This document shows positions 55,625 through 64,000 of a DNA stretch of 64,000 bases, piece after piece; position 1 is the first letter of the stretch; each line of letters opens with the position of its first letter. Where the stretch lies: assembly GCA_950097015.1 (NCBI GenBank), contig CATNEN010000024.1, forward strand, positions 2,423,501-2,487,500, written 5' to 3'. This stretch comes from Macrostomum hystrix. Its lineage: Eukaryota; Platyhelminthes; Macrostomidae. A program made the translations under genes and the position numbers. The notes below the pieces were generated by a model. The model made no database searches. It was not told the DNA's origin and was given only the letters and a program-made list of their open reading frames with translations.

Positions 55625-56105
55625 GTCCGCCTGTTCACCCTGTGCAGAGCAGTGGGGTCCGCCTGTTCACCCTGTGCAGAGCAGTGGGGTCCGCCTGTTC
55701 ACTCTGTGCAGTGCAGTGGGGTCCGCCTGTTCACTCTGTGCAGTGCAGTGGGGTCCGCCTGTTCACCCTGTGCAGTGCAGTGGGGTCCGCCTGTTCACTC
55801 TGTGCAGTGCAGTGGGGTCCGCCTGTTCACTCTGTGCAGTGCAGTGGGGTCCGCCTGTTCACCCTGTGCAGTGCAGTGGGGTCCGCCTGTTCACCCTGTG
55901 CAGTGCAGTGGGGTCCGCCTGTTCACCCTGTGCAGTGCAGTGGGGTCCGGCTGTTCACCCTGTGCAGTGCAGTGGGGTCCGCCTGTTCACCCTGTGCAGT
56001 GCAGTGGGGTCCGGCTGTTCACCCTGTGCAGTGCAGTGGGGTCCGCCTGTTCACCCTGTGCAGTGCAGTGGGGTCCGGCTGTTCACTCTGTGCAGTGCGG
56101 TGGCT
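55625..56105. repeat. 32-bp minisatellite between C and D
   Basis: About 15 copies of a 32-bp unit with core GTGCAGTGCAGTGGGGTCCG then CCTGTTCACCCT. All three plus-strand frames stay open because 32 is not a multiple of three and the unit lacks stops. Confidence 0.95.
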
Positions 56106-56540
56106 GTGTCCGCCATAGCTACTTTGTTGTTGAGAAAGGCACAAACATCAATAGTAATAACTACTGAAAGTAGTTAAAGGCATTGTTTTTTCTAAATAGT
56201 TGCCAGACTAAACCTCTTACCAAATTTCCCTTATCGATTTATATTTTGCACCTTGCAGCTTTAATTGCAGTTTTTTTAATAATATTATTGCGTTGGCAAG
56301 TGAAAATTTTGATACTCGTATTATGATTATGAATGCATTTCATAATTGGACTGATTTTTTATTTTACCTTATGGCTACTCGCAATATAAATTTACTGCGT
56401 TCCTTGACCCAAACACATTCTTATTCAAAATTTAATAATGATTAGTTAACTAGGCTGGATGAAGTCATTTTTTATTGTCATTTATAGTGCTATTCCAAGA
56501 CAAAATAAATTCCCATGTAGTTCGTTTTTATTTAAAAAAG

Positions 56541-56730
56541 GTTGGTTGCCCCATCGAACTAGCTGGTTGCCCCATCAAACTGGTTGGTTGCCCCATCGAA
56601 CTAGTTGGTTGCCCCATCAAACTAGTTGGTTGCCCCATCGAACTAGTTGGTTGCCCCATCAAACTGGTTGGTTGCCCCATCAAACTAGTTGGTTGCTGTA
56701 TCGATCGAACTAGTTGGTTGCCCAATCATA
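56541..56730. repeat. 21-bp minisatellite upstream of D
   Basis: About nine copies of GTTGGTTGCCCCATCAAACT (plus one base), alternating CATCGAACTA and CATCAAACTA forms. Confidence 0.93.
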
Positions 56731-56823
56731 CACTTGAACTTCGTCTGTTCTTTCTATGAAGTAATTTGCCTGTTCGAATTCCATAATAGTTCGTGGGTGA
56801 TGTTACGAGCTATTTAATTTTTT

Positions 56824-57480
56824 CTGCGCAACTTTTACTTGAATTCTGTTTCATTACAGATGCCACACCTGACATTATTGCTCAGCCTTCTGTCATCAAT
56901 CCTAGGCTGTTGTCTTTCCGCAGTCAATATAACTGTCTATCCTACCGCTGAGCAGCTGGTCAAGCCCGGCTGTGATTGGTCCGACTGGCAGTGCTCTGAG
57001 AAGCCCGGCAATCCGCCTAGCTGCACACTGTTCAAGGAATGGAACTGCTCAGGCCAGCCCTACCAACGGCTCGAGTACTATCACTATAGTCAGTTTTACA
57101 AGGGCATCAGCTGCAATACCAGGGAGTCACTATCATCTTGTCTGACAGTGCCAGACTACTCAACTGGCTATTCTGAGCAGCCCCGTTGGTGCTCTTGGCA
57201 GGAGTGGCAACAGTGGAGATACGTCTGCTTAGACACAGCGATACGTGACCACTCCTGGCTGCAAACTGCATTGTACAAGTATGGAAGTGAGTTCCGTGTT
57301 CAGTGGACATGTTTATCCAAGCGTACCTGGTAGCTCCAGCTCAGAGGACATGTTTATCCAAGCGAACCAGTAGCTCTCGCTGCGGTAAGGTATCGCTTGT
57401 CCAAACGAATCCCTTGTAGCTGAGTTCGAGCTTGTCTTAACTCAAGACTTTGACTCACAAGAGTTTTATCACAGACTAGT
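56824..57480 (+). repeat. Segmental duplication, left copy (pairs with 61192-61848)
   Basis: Exon 1 of paralogue D with flanks matches exon 1 of E at an offset of 4368 bp. I see one base change in exon 1 (C at 57250, T at 61618) and one in the leader (T/G just before ACTTGAATTC). Similarity continues into the shared 20-bp satellite. Confidence 0.95.
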
Positions 57481-60400
57481 TCTGTTTATCACTGGCTAGT
57501 TCTGTTTATCACAGGCCAGTTCTGTTTATCACAGACTAGTTCTGTTTATCACTGGCTAGTTCCATTTAGCACAGGCTAGTTCCATTTAGCACAGGCTAGT
57601 TCTGCTTATCACTGGCTAGTTCTGTTTATCACAGGCCAGTTCTGTTTATCACAGACTAGTTCTGTTTATCACTGGCTAGTTCTGTTTATCACAGACTAGT
57701 TCTGTTTATCACAGACTAGTTCTGTTTATCACAGACTAGTTCTGTTTATCACTGGCTAGTTCTCTTTATCACTGGCTAGTTCTGTTTATCACTGGCTAGT
57801 TCTGTTTATCACTGGCTAGTTCTGTTTATCACAGACTAGTTCTGTTTATCACAGACTAGTTCTGTTTATCACAGGCCAGTTCTGTTTATCACAGGCCAGT
57901 TCTGTTTATCACAGGCCAGTTCTGTTTATCACAGGCTAGTTCCATTTATCACAGGCTAGTTCTGTTTATCACAGACTAGTTCTGTTTATCACAGGCCAGT
58001 TCTGTTTATCACTAGCTAGTTCTGTTTATCACAGGCTAGTTCCATTTATCACAGGCTAGTTATGTTTATCACTGGCTAGTTCTGTTTATCACTGGCTAGT
58101 TCTGTTTATCACAGGCTAGTTCTGTTTATCACTGGCTAGTTCCATTTATCACAGGCCAGTTCTGTTTATCACAGGCCAGTTCTGTTTATCACAGGCTAGT
58201 TCTGCTTATCACAGGCTAGTTCCATTTATCACAGGCTAGTTCCTTTTATCACAGGCCAGTTCTGTTTATCACAGGCTAGTTCTGTTTATCACCGGCTAGT
58301 TCTGTTTATCACAGACTAGTTCTGTTTATCACAGGCTAGTTCTGTTTATCACTGGCTAGTTATTTTTATCACTGGCTAGTTCTGTTTATCACTGGCTAGT
58401 TCTGTTTATCACTGGCTAGTTCTGTTTATCACAGGCTAGTTCTGTTTATCACAGGCTAGTTCTGTTTATCACAGGCTAGTTCCATTTATCACAGGCCAGT
58501 TCTGTTTATCACAGGCCAGTTCTGTTTATCACAGGCTAGTTCTGTTTATCACAGGCCAGTTCTGTTTATCACAGGCTAGTTCCATTTATCACAGGCTAGT
58601 TCCATTTATCACAGGCCAGTTCTGTTTATCACAGGCTAGTTCTGTTTATCACAGGCTAGTTCTGTTTATCACAGGCTAGTTCCATTTATCACAGGCTAGT
58701 TCTGTTTATCACAGAACTATTCTGTTTTATCACAAACTAGTTCTGTTTATCATAGGCCAGTTCTTTTTATCACAGGCCAGTTCTGTTTATCACAGGCTAG
58801 TTCTGTTTATCACAGGCTAGTTCCATTTATCACAGGCTAGTTCCATTTATCACAGGCTAGTTCCATTTATCACAGGCCAGTTCTGTTTATCACAGAACTA
58901 TTCTGTTTTATCACAAACTAGTTCTGTTTATCATAGGCCAGTTCTGTTTATCACAGGCCAGTTCTGTTCATCACAGGCTAGTTCTGTTTATCACAGGCCA
59001 GTTCCATTTATCACAGGCAAGTTCCATTTATCACAGGCTAGTTCCATTTATCACAGGCTAGTTCCATTTATCACAGGCTAGTTCCATTTATCACAGGCTA
59101 GTTCCATTTAGCACAGGCTAGTTCCATTTAGCACAGGCTAGTTCTGCTTATCACTGGCTAGTTCTGTTTATCACAGGCCAGTTCTGTTTATCACAGACTA
59201 GTTCTGTTTATCACTGGCTAGTTCTGTTTATCACAGACTAGTTCTGTTTATCACAGACTAGTTCTGTTTATCACAGGGCAGTTCTGTTTATCACAGGCCA
59301 TACGCGTATATTTTCTGCGTCCCCAGACAATCAGCGGGCCGACGGTCTGTGGCTGCAGCTGCGCAGCCGAGCCTGCCGATGTCCGGGCAGCCAGTTTGGA
59401 GTCGGTTGCTCAGGGTTCGACCAGCAGGCAGCTTACACGGCACAGATTGAGGAGTTGGAGGCTCACAGACTATCAGCCAGTCGGCAGTCGGACTGGTGTC
59501 CCTGGTCAGACTGGTCCAGCGTCTGCAGCTGCGTCACGCCATACTCGGGCGTGTCAAACCGCAGCCGCCTCTGCTGTGCCTGGACGCCTGGAGCACAATG
59601 TGCCGGTTTAGACAGGGACTCGAGGCCCTGCCACTGCAGGTTCACACAGACTTGGCCACCGCCTAAATCTGCCAATGAGTCGGCTTCGGCATTCTCTCGG
59701 TATTCGGTCATAGTGACGGTGGTTCTTCCACTAATCCTTGTGCTGCTGCTAATTGGCGTCTGCTTTGCTGGTTATCGATGGTAATAATAATAATTGCAGA
59801 AGGGCTGTGGGCCATAGCACATCATTTGGTGACAATAGACCTTCAGCCAGCGAGGAGGCAATTTTGCCCATTTCGCTGACTCCTGAGCACACACGCACAC
59901 AGATACTGTACGCAGGCACACGCTCTGCGTACAGTACAGTGACCATTCCACGGGTCATTGCAGTGTCACTCTATGATCATTTCACGGGTCATTGCAGTGT
60001 TACCCTGGGATCATTTCACGGGTCATGGCAGTGTTACCCTGGGATCATTTCATCAGGTCATTGCAGTGTTACCCTGTGATCATTCCACGGGTCATTGCAG
60101 TGTCACTCTATGATCATTTCACGGGTCATTGCAGTGTTACCCTGGGATCATTTCACGGGTCATGGCAGTGTTACCCTGGGATCATTTCATCAGGTCATTG
60201 CAGTGTTACCCTGTGATCATTCCACGGGTCATTGCAGTGTTACCCTGTGATCATTCCACGGGTCATTGCAATGTCACCCTGTGATCATTTCATGGGTCAT
60301 TGCAGTGTCACCCTAGGATCATTTCACGGGTCATTGCAGTGTCACCCTGTGATCATTTCACGGGTCATTGCAGTGTCACCCTGTGATCATTCCACGGGTC

Positions 60401-60704
60401 ATTGTAGTGTTATCCTGGTATCATTTCACGGGTCATTGTAGTGTTATCCTGGGATCATTTCACGGTCATTTCAGTGTTATCCTGTAATCACTTTTGTGTT
60501 TTTCATTCGCATCGCAGCCAAAAAGGTCAGCAGCAGCAACAGCAGCAGTCACATCAGCAGTCTGAGCTGTTGCCAGCGGCGTCAACAGTTGTTAGTCAGC
60601 AGCCGGTCATTCAAGTCACACCGACGGCACCCACCGTCGCCGACAGCTCCTCGAACGAGCCGCCGCTTCCTTCGTACGAGGAGGCTGTAAAACTGATGGT
60701 CTAG
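56860..60704 (+). CDS. Paralogue D: TSR-type transmembrane protein with LPxY tail
   Basis: 355 residues in three exons: 56860-57286, 59327-59780, 60518-60704 (phases 1 and 2). ATG directly follows TCATTACAG. Signal peptide to CCLSA, then the sequon NIT. Modules: CDWSDWQC...NCSGQPY; WCSWQEWQQWRYVC|LRSRACRCPG; WCPWSDWSSVCSC...NRSRLCCAW...CAGLDRDSRPCHC. An extra adjacent Cys in the third module gives an odd number there. Helix (VIVTVVLPLILVLLLIGVCF). The tail starts with KGQQQQQQQSHQQSE and ends EPPLPSYEEAVKLMV: the motif reads LPSY instead of PPSY. Poly(A) signals AATAAA at 60989 and 61103. Intron 1 is almost wholly a 20-bp satellite. Confidence 0.87.
57470..59300. repeat. 20-bp minisatellite filling intron 1 of D
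   Basis: About 92 copies of TTCTGTTTATCACAGGCTAG with GACTAG, GGCCAG, TGGCTAG and TTCCATTTATC variants. Each unit (pyrimidine-rich TTCTGTTTATCACAG|G) resembles a 3' splice site. It ends about 26 nt before the true acceptor at 59326. The same satellite fills intron 1 of E. Confidence 0.97.
59793..59935 (-). mobile_element. SINE-like repeat, family 2, 3' part (paralogue D intron 2)
   Basis: Shares GGGCTGTGG, GCACATCATTTGGTGACA, GCCAGCGAGGA and CTCCTGAGCACACACGCACA with the copy at 41310-41470, in the same orientation. The head end is lost where the next satellite begins. Confidence 0.7.
59940..60490. repeat. 34-bp minisatellite in intron 2 of D
   Basis: About 16 copies of a 34-bp unit with core CGGGTCATTGCAGTGTTACC then CTGGGATCATTTCA. 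A block of three or four units is duplicated (59938-60070 and 60086-60205). It ends about 30 nt before the exon 3 acceptor. Confidence 0.95.
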
Positions 60705-61190
60705 TAAATTAGACTGAACCTTTTTATTGGCAATTCTATTTTACCAGTCTTTAGGCTAATATTATGTACTATATACTTGTATATTGTATGCTTGCCTGTT
60801 TGTTAGGTATGAAATCAGTCAATATCTTTTAACAGTTTCAGTACGCTTAACTGAACAGGTCTTTCTCACCTTTCGCTTGCTGTGTTACATTATGTAAAAA
60901 TGTTTCATTAAAAACATTAGCGCATTTTTCTTAGCTTCTTTTCATACCCGTGATTTAAAATACCTGTGCCACTTGCCTCAGGTGCGGCAATAAAAACAGT
61001 TTATTAGCTTTCTGCTGCTGCTGCTGCAGTTCTGACAGCTTTCCTGTTTTATGTTTATATTGTCAATTACGCAATTTATTAGCGACAGTAAAAATTCTAT
61101 TCAATAAACGATTTGCACTATTAACTGATATTAATCTCCCGGTTTATTTAAAGAATTGTGTCAAATGAATTTAATGCACTGCCTCATAAC
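60705..61190. other. D-E spacer
   Basis: Contains the 3' UTR of D with AATAAA at 60989-60994 and 61103-61108. Also a (CTG)n run at about 61013-61026. No further gene. Confidence 0.5.
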
Positions 61191-61227
61191 TCTGCGCAAC
61201 TTTGACTTGAATTCTGTTTCATTACAG

Positions 61228-61654
61228 ATGCCACACCTGACATTATTGCTCAGCCTTCTGTCATCAATCCTAGGCTGTTGTCTTTCCGCAGTCAATATAA
61301 CTGTCTATCCTACCGCTGAGCAGCTGGTCAAGCCCGGCTGTGATTGGTCCGACTGGCAGTGCTCTGAGAAGCCCGGCAATCCGCCTAGCTGCACACTGTT
61401 CAAGGAATGGAACTGCTCAGGCCAGCCCTACCAACGGCTCGAGTACTATCACTATAGTCAGTTTTACAAGGGCATCAGCTGCAATACCAGGGAGTCACTA
61501 TCATCTTGTCTGACAGTGCCAGACTACTCAACTGGCTATTCTGAGCAGCCCCGTTGGTGCTCTTGGCAGGAGTGGCAACAGTGGAGATACGTCTGCTTAG
61601 ACACAGCGATACGTGATCACTCCTGGCTGCAAACTGCATTGTACAAGTATGGAA
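61228..61654 (+). CDS. Paralogue E, exon 1 only (gene runs off the window)
   Basis: Encodes the signal peptide, module 1 and the first half of module 2, 142 codons plus one base (phase 1), ending at the donor GGAA|GTGAGT. It matches exon 1 of D except for one silent change (GAC to GAT, 61618). ATG follows TCATTACAG directly. No exon 2 occurs before the window ends, as expected if intron 1 is at least 2.3 kb of satellite. The upstream region differs from that of D beyond about 35 bp before the ATG. Confidence 0.88.
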
Positions 61655-61837
61655 GTGAGTTCCGTGTTCAGTGGACATGTTTATCCAAGCGTACCTGGTA
61701 GCTCCAGCTCAGAGGACATGTTTATCCAAGCGAACCAGTAGCTCTCGCTGCGGTAAGGTATCGCTTGTCCAAACGAATCCCTTGTAGCTGAGTTCGAGCT
61801 TGTCTTAACTCAAGACTTTGACTCACAAGAGTTTTAT

Positions 61838-64000
61838 CACAGACTAGTTCTGTTTATCACTGGCTAGTTCTGTTTATCACAGGCCAGTTCTGTTTATCAC
61901 AGACTAGTTCTGTTTATCACAGACTAGTTCTGTTTATCACAGACTAGTTCTGTTTATCACAGGCCAGTTCTGTTTATCATAGACTAGTTCTGTTTATCAC
62001 TGGCTAGTTCTGTTTATCACTGGCTAGTTCTGTTTATCACAGGCCAGTTCTGTTTATCACAGACTAGTTCTGTTTATCACAGACTAGTTCTGTTTATCAC
62101 AGACTAGTTCTGTTTATCACTGGCTAGTTCTGTTTATCACTGGCTAGTTCCATTTATCACTGGCTAGTTCTGTTTATCACTGGCTAGTTCTGTTTATCAC
62201 AGGCCAGTTCTGTTTATCACAGACTAGTTCTGTTTATCACTGGCTAGTTCTGTTTATCACAGGCTAGTTCCATTTATCACAGGCTAGTTCTGTTTATCAC
62301 AGGCCAGTTCTGTTTATCACAGACTAGTTCTGTTTATCACTGGCTAGTTCTGTTTATCACAGGCCAGTTCTGTTTATCACAGACTAGTTCTGTTTATCAC
62401 TGGCTAGTTCTGTTTATCACAGGCTAGTTCCATTTATCACAGGCTAGTTCTGTTTATCACTGGCTAGTTCTGTTTATCACAGGCCAGTTCTGTTTATCAC
62501 AGACTAGTTCTGTTTATCACTGGCTAGTTCTGTTTATCACAGGCTAGTTCTGTTTATCACAGACTAGTTCTGTTTATCACTGGCTAGTTCTGTTTATCAC
62601 AGGCCAGTTCTGTTTATCACAGACTAGTTCTGTTTATCACTGGCTAGTTCTGTTTATCACAGGCCAGTTCTGTTTATCACAGACTAGTTCTGTTTATCAC
62701 TGGCTAGTTCTGTTTATCACAGGCTAGTTCCATTTATCACAGGCTAGTTCTGTTTATCACTGGCTAGTTCTGTTTATCACAGACTAGTTCTGTTTATCAC
62801 TGGCTAGTTCTGTTTATCACAGACTAGTTCTGTTTATCACAGACTAGTTCTGTTTATCACTGGCTAGTTCTGTTTATCACAGGCCAGTTCTGTTTATCAC
62901 ATACTAGTTCTGTTTATCACTGGCTAGTTCTGTTTATCACAGGCTAGTTCCATTTATCACAGGCTAGTTCTGTTTATCACTGGCTAGTTCTGTTTATCAC
63001 AGGCTAGTTCTGTTTATCACAGACTAGTTCTGTTTATCACAGGCTAGTTCTGTTTATCACAGGCTAGTTCTGTTTATCACAGGCCAGTTCTGTTTATCAC
63101 AGAACTATTCTGTTTTATCACAGGCTAGTTCTGTTTATCACAGGCTAGTTCTGTTTATCACAGGCTAGTTCTGTTTATCACAGACTAGTTCTGTTTATCA
63201 CAGGCTAGTTCTGTTTATCACAGGCTAGTTCTGTTTATCACAGGCTAGTTCTGTTTATCACAGGCTAGTTCTGTTTATCACAGGCTAGTTCTGTTTATCA
63301 CAGAACTATTCTGTTTTATCTCAGACTAGTTCTGTTTATCACAGGCCAGTTCTGTTTATCACAGAACTATTCTGTTTTATCACAGACTAGTTCTGTTTAT
63401 CACAGGCCAGTTCTGTTTATCACAGAACTATTCTGTTTTATCACAGACTAGTTCTGTTTATCACAGGCCAGTTCTGTTTATCACAGGCCAGTTCTGTTTA
63501 TCACAGAACTATTATGTTTTATCACAGACTAGTTCTGTTTATCACAGACTAGTTCTGTTTATCACAGGCTAGTTCTGTTTATCACAGGCTAGTTCTGTTT
63601 ATCACAGGCCAGTTCTGTTTATCACAGATCTATTCTGTTTTTTCACAGGCTAGTTCTGTTTATCACAGGCTAGTTCTGTTTATCACAGGCTAGTTCTGTT
63701 TATCACAGACTAGTTCTGTTTATCACAGGCTAGTTCTGTTTATCACAGGCTAGTTCTGTTTATCACAGGCCAGTTCTGTTTATCACAGAACTATTCTGTT
63801 TTATCACAGGCTAGTTCTGTTTATCACAGGCTAGTTCTGTTTATCACAGGCTAGTTCTGTTTATCACAGACTAGTTCTGTTTATCACAGGCTAGTTCTGT
63901 TTATCACAGGCTAGTTCTGTTTTTCACAGGCCAGTTCTGTTTATCACAGGCTAGTTCTGTTTATCACAGGCTAGTTCTGTTTATCAAAGAACTATTCTGT
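61838..64000. repeat. 20-bp minisatellite filling intron 1 of E (continues beyond the window)
   Basis: About 108 copies of the same TTCTGTTTATCACAGGCTAG satellite as in D intron 1, in a different order of variants and with more 21-bp units (AGAACTATTCTGTTTTATCAC). Order and length differ from D although the exon is almost unchanged, so the array evolves far faster than the exon. Confidence 0.97.

Overview
This is nuclear DNA from an animal. The genes are split by GT-AG introns, and the window encodes a class B peptide-receptor GPCR, an SLC17 transporter, an amidated-neuropeptide precursor and secreted or membrane thrombospondin-type proteins. It also carries a Ty3-like LTR element, mariner and PIF/Harbinger transposons and tRNA-type SINEs. 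A flatworm or other spiralian is my best guess, but nothing in the window proves the taxon. About a third of the bases are minisatellites with 15-48 bp units. Nearly every array has its own unit, and many fill an intron up to its splice sites.

Left part (1-10.8 kb): the 3' exons of a class B (secretin-type) GPCR (about 3.1-4.8 kb) lie among four minisatellites. They are followed by a GC-rich stretch with GGATTA/TAATCC motifs and a decayed mariner (8162-8689).

Middle (10.8-26.6 kb): a four-exon SLC17-family transporter of 590 residues is spread over 16 kb. Its introns are mostly purine-rich satellites (16, 20, 6 and 18 bp units) and also hold a non-LTR retrotransposon fragment. Then (28.6-31.7 kb) comes a single-exon neuropeptide precursor ending KR-GFRGSLRFGSNF-GKK, followed by about 2 kb of two fused satellites. 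Next is a young, complete LTR retrotransposon (34413-38824) with identical 187-bp LTRs, a 5-bp target duplication, and gag and pol joined by a -1 slippery heptamer.

Right part (40.7-64 kb): a tandem cluster of five same-strand paralogues, called A-E here. Four are complete and E runs off the window. Each has three exons with conserved intron phases (1, then 2). The product is a signal peptide, three thrombospondin-type-1-like modules rich in WxxW, one transmembrane helix and a short Gln-rich tail ending in (P/L)PSYEE, a PPxY/LPxY motif of the kind bound by WW-domain (NEDD4-type) ubiquitin ligases. I do not recognise this architecture as a named family; it is the best candidate here for an undescribed system. 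Introns and spacers of the cluster carry a Harbinger element, a mariner with an intact ORF, several SINEs and private satellites. D and E differ by one base across exon 1, so the cluster is still expanding.
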